Source: Streptomyces nitrosporeus (lineage in GTDB: Bacteria > Actinomycetota > Actinomycetes > Streptomycetales > Streptomycetaceae). Taken from it: a DNA stretch of 64,000 nt. The stretch spans positions 4,750,001 through 4,814,000 of the forward strand of contig NZ_CP023702.1 in the NCBI RefSeq assembly GCF_008704555.1. The letters are read 5' to 3'. The first letter of the stretch is position 1; each line of letters opens with the position of its first letter. The notes below the pieces were generated by a model. The model was not told the DNA's origin. It was given only the letters and a program-made list of their open reading frames with translations, and ran no database searches. This document shows positions 19,481 to 28,800 of this stretch, piece by piece. A program made the position numbers and the translations under genes.

Positions 19481-22306
19481 GTGTCCGTCTTCAACAAGCT
19501 CATGCGTGCAGGCGAAGGCAAGATCCTGCGCAAACTGCACCGCATCGCGGACCAGGTCAGCTCCATCGAAGAGGACTTCGTCAACCTCTCCGACGCCGAG
19601 CTGCGGGCGCTCACCGACGAGTACAAGGAACGGTACGCGGACGGCGAGAGCCTGGACGACCTGCTTCCCGAAGCGTTCGCGACCGTCCGTGAGGCGGCCA
19701 AGCGCGTTCTCGGACAGCGCCATTACGACGTCCAGATCATGGGCGGTGCCGCGTTGCACCTCGGTTACGTGGCGGAGATGAAGACCGGTGAGGGCAAGAC
19801 CCTCGTCGGTACGCTCCCCGCGTACCTCAACGCCCTCTCCGGCGACGGTGTCCACCTGATCACGGTGAACGACTACCTCGCCTCGCGTGACTCCGAGATG
19901 ATGGGGCGGGTGCACAAGTTCCTCGGTCTCGAGGTCGGCTGCATCATCGCCAACATGACGCCGGCGCAGCGCCGTGAGCAGTACGCCTGCGACATCACCT
20001 ACGGCACGAACAACGAGTTCGGCTTCGACTACCTCCGCGACAACATGGCGTGGTCCAAGGAGGAGCTCGTCCAGCGCGGGCACAACTTCGCGATCGTCGA
20101 CGAGGTCGACTCGATCCTCGTGGACGAGGCCCGTACGCCGCTGATCATCTCCGGCCCGGCCGACCAGGCCACGAAGTGGTACGGCGACTTCGCCAAGCTG
20201 GTCACGCGCCTGACCAGGGGCGAGGCGGGCAATCCGCTCAAGGGCATCGAGGAGACCGGCGACTACGAGGTCGACGAGAAGAAGCGGACCGTGGCCATCC
20301 ACGAGCCGGGTGTCTCGAAGGTCGAGGACTGGCTCGGGATCGACAACCTCTACGAGTCGGTCAACACGCCGCTCGTCGGGTACCTCAACAACGCGATCAA
20401 GGCCAAGGAACTCTTCAAGAAGGACAAGGACTACGTCGTCATCGACGGCGAAGTCATGATCGTCGACGAGCACACCGGCCGTATCCTCGCCGGCCGCCGT
20501 TACAACGAGGGCATGCACCAGGCCATCGAGGCGAAGGAAGGGGTGGACATCAAGGACGAGAACCAGACGCTCGCCACGATCACCCTGCAGAACTTCTTCC
20601 GCCTGTACAGCAAGCTCTCCGGTATGACCGGTACGGCGATGACCGAGGCCGCCGAGTTCCACCAGATCTACAAGCTGGGCGTCGTGCCGATCCCGACGAA
20701 CCGGCCGATGCAGCGCGCCGACCAGTCGGACCTGATCTACCGCACCGAGGTCGCCAAGTTCGCCGCGGTCGTCGACGACATCGCCGAGAAGCACGAGAAG
20801 GGGCAGCCGATCCTGGTCGGTACGACCTCGGTCGAGAAGTCCGAGTACCTCTCGCAGCAGCTCTCCAAGCGCGGTGTCCAGCACGAGGTGCTCAACGCCA
20901 AGCAGCACGACCGTGAGGCGACGATCGTCGCCCAGGCCGGACGCAAGGGCGCCGTCACCGTGGCCACGAACATGGCCGGCCGGGGCACCGACATCAAGCT
21001 GGGCGGCAACCCCGACGACCTCGCCGAGGCGGAGCTGCGCCAGCGGGGCCTGGACCCCGTCGAGCACGTCGAGGAGTGGGCAGCGGCCCTGCCCGCGGCC
21101 CTGGAGAAGGCCGAAGAGGCCGTGCGGGCGGAGTTCGAAGAGGTCAAGGAGCTCGGCGGCCTGTACGTCCTGGGCACCGAGCGGCACGAGTCTCGGCGTA
21201 TCGACAACCAGCTGCGCGGCCGTTCCGGCCGTCAGGGCGACCCGGGCGAGTCCCGGTTCTACCTCTCGCTGGGTGACGACCTGATGCGGCTGTTCAAGGC
21301 GCAGATGGTCGAGCGCGTCATGTCGATGGCGAACGTCCCCGACGACGTGCCGATCGAGAACAAGATGGTGACCCGGGCGATCGCGTCCGCGCAGTCGCAG
21401 GTGGAGCAGCAGAACTTCGAGACGCGTAAGAACGTCCTGAAGTACGACGAGGTGCTCAACCGCCAGCGTGAGGTCATCTACGGCGAGCGCCGGCGGGTTC
21501 TGGAGGGCGAGGACCTGCAGGACCAGATCCGGCACTTCATGGATGACACGATCGACGACTACATCCGCCAGGAGACGGCCGAGGGCTTCGCCGAGGAGTG
21601 GGACCTGGACCGGCTGTGGGGTGCCTTCAAGCAGCTCTACCCGGTGAAGGTCACGGTAGAGGAGCTGGAGGAGGCCGCGGGCGATCTGGCCGGTGTGACG
21701 GCCGACTTCATCGCCGAGTCGGTGAAGGACGACATCCACGCCCAGTACGAGGAGCGCGAGAAGAGCCTCGGCTCGGACATCATGCGTGAGCTGGAGCGGC
21801 GCGTGGTGCTGTCCGTCCTGGACCGCAAGTGGCGTGAGCACCTCTACGAGATGGACTACCTCCAGGAGGGCATCGGCCTCCGTGCCATGGCGCAGAAGGA
21901 CCCGCTGGTCGAGTACCAGCGGGAGGGCTTCGACATGTTCAACGCCATGATGGAGGGCATCAAGGAGGAATCGGTCGGCTACCTGTTCAACCTGGAGGTC
22001 CAGGTCGAGCGGCAGGTCGAGGAGGTCCCGGTGCAGGACGCGGCCGAGCGGCCGTCCCTGGACAAGAAGGACGCGCCGGTGGCCGCGGGTGCCGGGCGGC
22101 CGGAGATCCGGGCCAAGGGCCTGGAGGCGCCTCAGCGCCCGGACCGGCTGCACTTCTCCGCGCCCACGGTGGACGGGGAGGGCGGGGTCGTCGAGGGTGA
22201 CTTCGCCAACGGTGACGGCGACGGTGCGCGGGGTTCCGGTGACGGGATGACGCGCGCGGAGCGCCGCAAGGCGCAGAAGGGCGGCGGTCGCCGCCGCAAG
22301 AAGTAA
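19481..22306 (+). CDS. secA: preprotein translocase ATPase SecA
   Basis: The 941-residue motor drives Sec-dependent protein export at the membrane. It shows Walker A GEGKT at about 104-108 within EMKTGEGKTLVG, the DEAD-like box DEVDSILVDEARTPLIISG near 207, preprotein-binding and NBD2 motifs (MAGRGTDIKLGG and QLRGRSGRQGDPGESRFYLS), and the helical scaffold. The C-terminus lacks the CxC...CH zinc finger of E. coli SecA and ends in a basic tail (MTRAERRKAQKGGGRRRKK), as in other actinobacteria. GTG at 19481 follows AAGGAG with 9-nt spacing; the frame is open far upstream but without conserved sequence. A strong terminator follows. Confidence 0.99.
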   Translation: MSVFNKLMRAGEGKILRKLHRIADQVSSIEEDFVNLSDAELRALTDEYKERYADGESLDDLLPEAFATVREAAKRVLGQRHYDVQIMGGAALHLGYVAEMKTGEGKTLVGTLPAYLNALSGDGVHLITVNDYLASRDSEMMGRVHKFLGLEVGCIIANMTPAQRREQYACDITYGTNNEFGFDYLRDNMAWSKEELVQRGHNFAIVDEVDSILVDEARTPLIISGPADQATKWYGDFAKLVTRLTRGEAGNPLKGIEETGDYEVDEKKRTVAIHEPGVSKVEDWLGIDNLYESVNTPLVGYLNNAIKAKELFKKDKDYVVIDGEVMIVDEHTGRILAGRRYNEGMHQAIEAKEGVDIKDENQTLATITLQNFFRLYSKLSGMTGTAMTEAAEFHQIYKLGVVPIPTNRPMQRADQSDLIYRTEVAKFAAVVDDIAEKHEKGQPILVGTTSVEKSEYLSQQLSKRGVQHEVLNAKQHDREATIVAQAGRKGAVTVATNMAGRGTDIKLGGNPDDLAEAELRQRGLDPVEHVEEWAAALPAALEKAEEAVRAEFEEVKELGGLYVLGTERHESRRIDNQLRGRSGRQGDPGESRFYLSLGDDLMRLFKAQMVERVMSMANVPDDVPIENKMVTRAIASAQSQVEQQNFETRKNVLKYDEVLNRQREVIYGERRRVLEGEDLQDQIRHFMDDTIDDYIRQETAEGFAEEWDLDRLWGAFKQLYPVKVTVEELEEAAGDLAGVTADFIAESVKDDIHAQYEEREKSLGSDIMRELERRVVLSVLDRKWREHLYEMDYLQEGIGLRAMAQKDPLVEYQREGFDMFNAMMEGIKEESVGYLFNLEVQVERQVEEVPVQDAAERPSLDKKDAPVAAGAGRPEIRAKGLEAPQRPDRLHFSAPTVDGEGGVVEGDFANGDGDGARGSGDGMTRAERRKAQKGGGRRRKK

Positions 22307-22320
22307 CGCCGGGCGTTCGA

Positions 22321-22364
22321 CGGGGCCGGGGCCGGACACCGAGGGGTGTCCGGCCCCGGCCCCG
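22321..22364 (+). terminator. secA intrinsic terminator
   Basis: A perfect 19- to 20-bp GC-rich stem (GGGGCCGGGGCCGGACACC at 22322-22340 with its complement at 22345-22363) closes a GAGG loop 14 nt after the secA stop. It is symmetric and may also serve the convergent gene at 22439-22873. Confidence 0.88.
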
Positions 22365-22438
22365 TCGCTGTGAGGAGGGCCCCGCGGGCCCGCCTGCGGT
22401 CCCGGACGGTTCCGATCCCGGCCCCGGTCCCGGCCCGG

Positions 22439-22873
22439 TCACCGGCCGCCGACGGCGGTGAGGCGTTCGCCGCCCAGGTCCACCGCGGCACAGCGCCACC
22501 GCAGATCAGGGCCCTGTTCCAGGCGGAAGGCCATCGCGCGTACCCGTTCCCCGGTGGAGATGCTGGCGAACGCCTCGACCACGCCGGTGGCGGGCTGTGT
22601 GCCGCGGCAGGTGCGGACGACCGGGCGCCCGGCGCCCGCCCCGAGCGGGGCGGTCGGCGCGAGCTCCGCCAGCTGGTCGTACGCCTCGCCGATCGTGTGG
22701 CCGAGCATCCAGTGCACGGGGCGCTGTCCGCTGAGGACCGCGAGCAGGCGTTCCGCGAACCACTGGTGCGGCCGCAACGGCCGCAGTGGCCGGCGTGGTG
22801 CGCGCTGCGGCGGGACGGTGCCCGGCCTCGTCCTGTCCCGTCGGCCTGCCGGCCGTGTCGTGTCCGTGCTCAT
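22439..22873 (-). CDS. Rv3235 family protein
   Basis: The 144-residue protein starts with about 40 disordered residues rich in Arg and Pro. A compact domain follows (HQWFAERLLAVLSGQRPVHWML through RVRAMAFRLEQGPDLRWRCAAVDLG). This matches a family named after M. tuberculosis Rv3235, which occurs next to secA in many actinobacteria and has no established function. I chose the ATG at 22873 (MSTDTTRP); an in-frame GTG 14 codons upstream at 22915 is possible. It is convergent with secA and shares its terminator. Confidence 0.8.
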   Translation of the reverse strand: MSTDTTRPAGRRDRTRPGTVPPQRAPRRPLRPLRPHQWFAERLLAVLSGQRPVHWMLGHTIGEAYDQLAELAPTAPLGAGAGRPVVRTCRGTQPATGVVEAFASISTGERVRAMAFRLEQGPDLRWRCAAVDLGGERLTAVGGR

Positions 22874-23157
22874 GTCCTGGCCCCCGTGGCTGGTCTTCGG
22901 TGCCCGGGCGGTCACCGGGTGGTAACCGCTCGCAGAGGATCTTCTACGGGCAGGTGTGGCGGGCCCGCAACCGGCCGTGGGGCCGGACGAGGAGCCGGGA
23001 AAGGATCACCTATCTGGGTGGTGGGCCATGTGCCGTAAGGGATCCGAGGGGGGTGACGGGCTTCTTCAGGTGGACGGGTCGGGGTGGCTCGCGGGCCCCG
23101 ATCGGGGACGGGGGCCACGTATCCTGGGTGCGTTGTCGACGAGGAAAGCGGTCAGCC

Positions 23158-23664
23158 ATGCGCGTGTACGTCCCCCTGACTCTGTCCGGCCTTGCCGAGG
23201 CTCACGGGGTGGGCGAGATCGGGCCCGGCCCGCTCACGGCCTACGCGGTCACCCCTTCCCTGCGCGAGTGGTACGTGTCCGACGACCTCGAGGAGCTGGA
23301 GTACGCGGCGCTCAGCCGTGCCGCCTCCGCCTCGCTGCGGCTGATCGCGGGCCGGCCCGACGAGGCCCGGCGGCGGGTCGTGGTCGCCGTCGACGTACCG
23401 GACGGGGAGGCGGTGGCCGATCCGGGCCAGGCGCTGGACGCCTCGTCGGTCGGCGAGGTGCGGATCCCGCGGGCCGTGGCGCTGGCGAAGGCGGCCGCGG
23501 TGCATGTGGACGCCGACGACGCGGAGAAGGACGTCGCCGCCGCGGCGGCGGCACTGGGCGCGGCCGATCTCGGGGACGACGACGCGCAGTTCACCGTGGA
23601 CGGTGCCGAGGACCACGAACTGCTCTGGTTCGGGCTCCAGGAGATCCCCGGCCTCATCGGCTGA
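23158..23664 (+). CDS. DUF6912 family protein
   Basis: The 168-residue acidic protein begins MRVYVPLTLSGLAEAH and contains TAYAVTPSLREWYVSDDLEELEYAAL. An Ala/Asp-rich segment (DADDAEKDVAAAAAALGAADL) follows, and it ends HELLWFGLQEIPGLIG. This pattern matches an actinobacterial family of unknown function found near secA and HAD-hydrolase genes. There are no membrane segments or catalytic motifs that I can identify. GAGGAAAG lies 11 nt before the ATG. The 284-nt gap before it, shared with the divergent Rv3235-family gene, contains no other gene. Confidence 0.8.
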   Translation: MRVYVPLTLSGLAEAHGVGEIGPGPLTAYAVTPSLREWYVSDDLEELEYAALSRAASASLRLIAGRPDEARRRVVVAVDVPDGEAVADPGQALDASSVGEVRIPRAVALAKAAAVHVDADDAEKDVAAAAAALGAADLGDDDAQFTVDGAEDHELLWFGLQEIPGLIG

Positions 23665-23739
23665 CACCGCCCCCCGTCCCCGCACCCCCGGCCCCGGCGT
23701 CCCGTGACCCGGGGCGGTGGCGTTGTCGTATGCGGCGGG

Positions 23740-23745
23740 TACCGT
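23740..23745 (+). promoter_or_regulatory. -10 box (TACCGT) for leaderless HAD-hydrolase mRNA
   Basis: The hexamer fits TANNNT and ends exactly 6 nt before the ATG, the spacing at which transcription would begin at the start codon. No Shine-Dalgarno sequence is present. The -35 region is unclear. Confidence 0.45.
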
Positions 23746-23751
23746 CTTGGT

Positions 23752-24423
23752 ATGGCGAACCGGGGGAAGCACCGCACCCATCTGGTCTGGGACTGGAACG
23801 GCACACTGCTCGACGACATCGACGCCGTCGTCGGGGCGACGAACGCCGCCTTCGCGGAGGCCGGGCTGGCGCCGATCACCCTGGAGCGTTACCGCGAGAC
23901 GTACTGCGTGCCGATACCCCGGTTCTACGAACGGCTGCTCGGGCGGCTGCCCAGTGACGCCGAGTGGGAGCGGATGGACGGGATCTTCCACCGGCACTAC
24001 ACCGAGCGGCGGGCCGCCTGCGGGCTGACCGAGGGGGTCGAGGATCTGCTCGGCCGGTGGCTCCGGGCGGGCCACAGCCAGTCCCTGCTCAGCATGTACG
24101 GGCACGACCAGCTGGTCCCGACGGTGCGGGAGTACGGCATCGAGCCCCACTTCGTGCGGGTCGACGGGCGCACCGGGCCTTCGGGCGGCAGCAAGGCGCA
24201 GCACATGGAGCGGCACTTCGCGAAGCTGGGGGACGTGGACCCCGGGCGGTCGGTGGTGATCGGCGACGCGGTGGACGACGCGGTGGCCGCCGCCCACGTG
24301 GGGGCGCGTGCCGTGCTGTACACGGGTGGTTCGCACAGCCGCAGCAGTCTGGAGGCGGTGGGGGTCCCTGTCGTGGACACCCTGGCGGAGGCCGTTGCGG
24401 TGGCCGAGTCCATAGGCGGCTGA
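23752..24423 (+). CDS. HAD-superfamily hydrolase with DxNGT motif
   Basis: The 223-residue HAD-like protein has motif I at HLVWDWNGTLLDD (nucleophile Asp14), a cap-type helical domain, motif II around LSMYGHDQL (Ser), motif III Lys near GGSKAQHM and motif IV VVIGDAVDDAVAA. The second Asp of the usual DxDGT is replaced by Asn16. This Asn variant occurs in some phosphoglycolate-phosphatase-like HADs but would change the general acid/base. The substrate is unknown. TACCGT ends 6 nt before the ATG, a likely -10 box for leaderless transcription. Confidence 0.85.
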   Translation: MANRGKHRTHLVWDWNGTLLDDIDAVVGATNAAFAEAGLAPITLERYRETYCVPIPRFYERLLGRLPSDAEWERMDGIFHRHYTERRAACGLTEGVEDLLGRWLRAGHSQSLLSMYGHDQLVPTVREYGIEPHFVRVDGRTGPSGGSKAQHMERHFAKLGDVDPGRSVVIGDAVDDAVAAAHVGARAVLYTGGSHSRSSLEAVGVPVVDTLAEAVAVAESIGG

Positions 24424-24426
24424 CAG

Positions 24427-24483
24427 GCCGGGGCGGTGCCGGAGCCCCAGGGACTCCGGACGAAGCCGGGGCGGTGCCGGAGC
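24427..24483. repeat. 19-bp direct repeat between convergent genes
   Basis: GCCGGGGCGGTGCCGGAGC occurs at 24427-24445 and again at 24465-24483, 38 nt apart. It lies in the 116-nt gap between the HAD gene and the convergent tetR gene. It is probably a local duplication. Confidence 0.6.
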
Positions 24484-24539
24484 TCTTGGAACTCCTGACG
24501 GGAAGGGGCGCCCGGGACCGGCCCTTCCGCCCGGAGCTC

Positions 24540-25133
24540 TCAGGCCAGGAGCCGGTCCAGATGGTGGTCCAGCACCCTGAGCGCCTCGTCGGGAGAGCGC
24601 TGCCCGAGGGCGACGTCGACGCCCAGACTGGTGGCGAGGTTCCAGCAGATGTCGGCGTCGGTCCGGTCGTCGTCCAGCGCCGGGACGCCCCGCCCCTGCC
24701 GGGCCGCGGTGATGAGTGCCGCGGTGAAGTCCAGGAGTTCGCCGCTGCCCGGGGCCAGCACGGTGGCCATGGCCGGGTCCGATATCGCCTTGCCCACCAC
24801 GGCGACCGAGAGCTGCAGCAGTCGCAGGCTCTCCGGATCACGGGCGAGCATCGCGCGCAGGCACTCCCGCAGTGTCGTCTCCGCGCTCGACGGGCCGGCC
24901 GTCCCGACGGATTCCTCGATCCGTGCGTTCAGTGCCCGGACGGCACGGTCGATCGCGTCCCGGACCAGGGACTCCCGGGTGGCGTAGTAGTGCTGCACCT
25001 GGCCCATGGACACCCCGGCCTCCACCGCGACCTTGCGCAGCGTCACGCCCTCCAGCCCGTCGCGGAGCGTCAGCGTCCAGACGGCCTCGGCCAGGCGGCG
25101 GCGGCGCGCCTCGTGGTCGACGATCTTCGGCAT
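24540..25133 (-). CDS. TetR family transcriptional regulator
   Basis: The 197-residue regulator has an N-terminal helix-turn-helix (GLEGVTLRKVAVEAGVSMGQ, then VQHYYATRESL) at about 25-55 and an all-helical ligand-binding domain with a C-terminal TetR_C-like region. The ATG at 25133 follows GGAGGACAC. It is divergently transcribed from a small membrane protein gene, and the 93-nt gap holds two 16-bp palindromes of the same sequence type. It therefore most likely represses itself and the neighbour; the inducer is unknown. Confidence 0.92.
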   Translation of the reverse strand: MPKIVDHEARRRRLAEAVWTLTLRDGLEGVTLRKVAVEAGVSMGQVQHYYATRESLVRDAIDRAVRALNARIEESVGTAGPSSAETTLRECLRAMLARDPESLRLLQLSVAVVGKAISDPAMATVLAPGSGELLDFTAALITAARQGRGVPALDDDRTDADICWNLATSLGVDVALGQRSPDEALRVLDHHLDRLLA

Positions 25134-25151
25134 GTGTCCTCCCCGGCGAAC

Positions 25152-25167
25152 CAATGCGTTTGCATTG
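25152..25167. promoter_or_regulatory. TetR operator 1, CAATGC-N4-GCATTG
   Basis: This 16-bp palindrome (spacer GTTT) matches operator 2 in both half-sites. Its right edge overlaps a -35-like TTGCGT at 25165-25170 of the rightward promoter. Confidence 0.75.
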
Positions 25168-25193
25168 CGTCGCTCCCGACAGTCTATTACAAT
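25165..25193 (+). promoter_or_regulatory. promoter of the small membrane protein gene
   Basis: TTGCGT at 25165-25170 and TACAAT at 25188-25193 are separated by 17 nt, the ideal spacing for a HrdB-type promoter. Both elements are embedded in the two TetR palindromes, so repressor binding would block RNA polymerase. Confidence 0.6.
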
Positions 25194-25205
25194 GCAAGTG
25201 CATTG
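25190..25205. promoter_or_regulatory. TetR operator 2, CAATGC-N4-GCATTG
   Basis: This 16-bp palindrome (spacer AAGT) has its centre 38 bp from that of operator 1. It overlaps the -10-like TACAAT at 25188-25193. Confidence 0.75.
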
Positions 25206-25226
25206 TTAAAAGTCCGAGGGGGAGCC

Positions 25227-25442
25227 ATGAAGTTCGTCGTTCTGCTGATCGCCGGAGTGGCCCTGGTGGTCTTCAGCGGCCAGGCCGCGATCCGGCTGCT
25301 CGCCGACCACGGCAACGGCGGGGTGCTCGACGGCGTGCCGTTCCCGGCCGCACTGTGCGCCTACATCGCCGCCCTGATCGCCGGAGCGCTTCTCGCCGGC
25401 TGGGCGCAGGGCCGCGCCAGGGCCCTGGGGCGCCCCGGGTGA
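25227..25442 (+). CDS. small two-helix membrane protein
   Basis: The 71-residue protein has two hydrophobic segments, FVVLLIAGVALVVFSGQAA (about 3-21) and FPAALCAYIAALIAGALLAGW (about 39-59). A short loop (DHGNGGVLDGVP) separates them and a basic tail follows. The ATG follows GAGGGGGAGCC, an excellent ribosome-binding site. It faces a divergent tetR gene and is the probable regulatory target. No family could be recognised; it could be a small efflux-related or stress membrane protein. Confidence 0.78.
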   Translation: MKFVVLLIAGVALVVFSGQAAIRLLADHGNGGVLDGVPFPAALCAYIAALIAGALLAGWAQGRARALGRPG

Positions 25443-25886
25443 CACCCGGCGGGACGCGCCGCGGCCGGGCCCCGCGGGCCCCGGGCGCGGGAGCCGTCCG
25501 GCGGGGCGACGGCCGGCCGGGTCGCGGGTGTGCCGCGTGGAGTGGTGGAACCGCCCGGCGCGATGTCCGAAGTGTCAAAGTCCGGGGTCTTCTTTTGTAC
25601 ATATGCGGCTCATGACGGTTGTGGGTGCGGGAGAGATAGCCTGGTGCCGTGATCAGCGCGATACGCCTCGGGGGCAGTGCAGCCCCCGGCCTGCGCCCGG
25701 AGTGCCACGGCACCCGGGCGGTCCGCGCTTCCCATCTCCCGGACCGCCTGCCGAAAATGGCGCATACGGCCCCGGACATCTCCCCAGGCGGCATAGCGTC
25801 GACCCAGACCGGAAACCCCGTGTCGAGGCGGTACGTCGTCTTTTACACCTACGTCACGCAACGGCGCGCGACAGGAGCCAGAGGAC
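25443..25886 (+). promoter_or_regulatory. long leader/promoter region of NAD-glutamate dehydrogenase gene
   Basis: This 444-nt stretch has no confident gene. A promoter candidate is ATGACG at 25612-25617, a 19-nt spacer and TAGCCT at 25637-25642. Transcription would then start near a GTG at 25649 that opens a 99-codon frame overlapping the dehydrogenase start. This frame could be a leaderless upstream reading frame or chance. The first 130 nt are very GC-rich and may contain terminator structure for the preceding gene. Confidence 0.4.
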
Positions 25887-28800
25887 ATGCAGACCAAGCT
25901 GGACGAAGCCAAGGCCGAGCTGCTCGCACGGGCGGCCCGGGTAGCTGACAACAGTCCGGGCGGTGGTGTCGGCGGCCCGGACGGCGCCCCCCGGGTGCGC
26001 CTGACCGAGGCGGGCACCGGGGCCGAGCAGGGCGAGCTCTCGGGCACGGCCCAGTTGCTGGCCTACCTCCAGCGCTACTACCTGCACACCGCGCCCGAGG
26101 ACGTCGTCGACCGGGACCCGGTCGACGTCTTCGGGGCCGCTTCGTCCCACTACCGCCTCGCCGGGGACCGGCCGCAGGGAACCGCAAACGTCCGGGTGCA
26201 CACCCCGACCATCGAGGAGAACGGCTGGACGTGCAGCCACTCCGTCGTCGAGGTCGTCACGGACGACATGCCGTTCCTGGTCGACTCGGTCACCAATGTG
26301 CTGTCCCGGCAGGGCCGCGGCATCCACCTGGTCATCCACCCGCAGATCGTGGTGCGCCGCGATGTCGCCGGGAAGCTCATCGAGGTCCTGGCCGACGACC
26401 GGCCGCGCGGTGACGTCGGACAGGGCGGCAAGGGCCGCAAGGACGCCCGGACCGAACTGCCGCACGACGCGGTCGTGGAGTCGTGGATCCACGTCGAGAT
26501 CGACCGGGAGACCGACCGCGCCGACCTGAAGCAGATCACCACCGATCTGCTCGGCGTCCTGTCCGACGTACGGGAGACCGTCGAGGACTGGGAGAAGATG
26601 CGCGACGCCGCCCTGCGGATCGCGGACGACCTGCCCTCCGAGCCGCTCGACGACCTCGGTGACGTGGAGGTCGAGGAGGCCCGCGAGCTGCTGCGCTGGC
26701 TGGCCGCCGACCACTTCACCTTCCTCGGGTACCGCGAGTACGAGCTCCGTGCGGACGACGCCCTGACGGCGGTCGCCGGGACCGGTCTCGGCATCCTGCG
26801 CTCCGATCCCAAGCACCACGAGGACGAGGCGCACCCCGTCAGCCCGTCCTTCGACCGGCTGCCGGCCGACGCCCGTGCCAAGGCGCGCGAGCACAGGCTG
26901 CTGGTCCTGACCAAGGCGAACAGCCGGGCCACCGTGCACCGGAACAGCTACCTCGACTACGTCGGCGTGAAGAAGTTCGACGCCGACGGCAACGTCATCG
27001 GCGAGCGGCGGTTCCTCGGCCTGTTCTCGTCCGCCGCGTACACCGAGTCGGTGCGCCGGGTGCCCGTCGTCCGCCAGAAGGTCGCCGAGGTGCTGGAGGG
27101 TGCGGGCTTCACGCCCAACAGCCACGACGGCCGCGACCTGCTCCAGATCCTGGAGACCTACCCGCGCGACGAGCTGTTCCAGACGCCCGTCGACCAGCTG
27201 CGGTCCATCGTCACGTCCGTGCTGTACCTCCAGGAACGCCGCCGGCTGCGGCTGTACCTGCGCCAGGACGAGTACGGGCGCTACTACTCCGCCCTCGTCT
27301 ACCTGCCCCGCGACCGCTACACCACCGCGGTCCGGCTCCGGCTGATCGACATCCTCAAGGAGGAACTCGGCGGCACCAGCGTCGACTTCACCGCGTGGAA
27401 CACCGAGTCGATCCTCTCCCGGCTGCACTTCGTCGTCCGGGTGCCGCAGGGCACCGAACTGCCGCACCTCACGGACGCCGACGCGGACCGCATCGAGGCC
27501 CGGCTGGTGGAGGCCGCCAGGTCCTGGGCCGACGGTTTCCAGGAGGCGCTGAACGCCGAGTGCGGCGAGGAGCGCGCGGCCGAACTCCTGCGCCGTTACG
27601 CGCACTCCTTCCCGGAGGGCTACAAGGCCGACCACTCGCCGCGTGCGGCCGTGGCCGACCTGGTGCACCTGGAGGCGCTCAAGAGGGACCGCAGGGACTT
27701 CTCGCTCAGCCTCTACGAGCCGGTCGGCGCCGGTGCGGGCGAGCGCCGCTTCAAGATCTACCGGACGGGCGAGCAGGTCTCCCTCTCCGCCGTCCTGCCC
27801 GCGCTCCAGCGCCTCGGCGTCGAGGTCGTCGACGAGCGCCCGTACGAACTGCGCTGCGCCGACCGTACGCACGCCTGGATCTACGACTTCGGTCTGCGTA
27901 TGCCGAGGACGACGGAGACCGCCGGCCATCTCGCCGAGGACGCCCGGGAGCGTTTCCAGGAGGCCTTCGCGGCCGTCTGGACCGGTGAGGCGGAGAACGA
28001 CGGCTTCAACGCCCTGGTGCTGGGCGCCGGACTGGACTGGCGGCAGGCCATGGTGCTGCGCGCCTACGCGAAGTACCTGCGGCAGGCGGGTTCGACGTTC
28101 AGCCAGGACTACATGGAGGACACCCTCCGCAACAATGTCCACACCACCCGGCTGCTGGTCTCGCTCTTCGAGGCCCGGATGTCCCCGAGCCGCCAGAAGG
28201 CGGGCACCGAGCTGACCGACGGGCTCCTGGAGGAGCTCGACGGGGCGCTGGACCAGGTCGCCTCGCTGGATGAGGACCGGATCCTGCGCTCCTTCCTGAC
28301 GGTCATCAAGGCGACGCTGCGGACCAACTTCTTCCAGCTGTCCGACGAGCACGAGCCGCACGGCTACATCTCGATGAAGTTCGACCCGCAGGCCATCCCG
28401 GACCTCCCGGCGCCGCGCCCGGCGTTCGAGATCTGGGTGTACTCGCCCCGGGTCGAGGGCGTCCATCTGCGCTTCGGCAAGGTCGCCCGGGGCGGTCTGC
28501 GCTGGTCGGACCGGCGGGAGGACTTCCGTACGGAGATCCTCGGGCTGGTCAAGGCGCAGATGGTCAAGAACACGGTGATCGTGCCGGTCGGCGCCAAGGG
28601 CGGGTTCGTCGCCAAGCAGCTGCCCGACCCGGCCGTCGACCGGGACGCCTGGCTGGCGGAGGGCATCGCCTGCTACAAGACGTTCATCTCGGCCCTCCTG
28701 GACATCACCGACAACATGGTGATGGGCGAGGTCGTGCCGCCGGCCGACGTCGTCCGGCACGACGAGGACGACACCTATCTCGTCGTCGCCGCCGACAAGG

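Noticed and set aside
19478..22339. A 953-codon minus-strand frame opposite secA
   Set aside because: The composition is that of an antisense frame and there is no domain; secA is unambiguous on the plus strand.
22439..22915. Start of the Rv3235-family gene at GTG 22915
   Set aside because: The extra 14 residues look unstructured, and the ATG at 22873 gives the usual compact N-terminus; uncertainty is noted in the entry.
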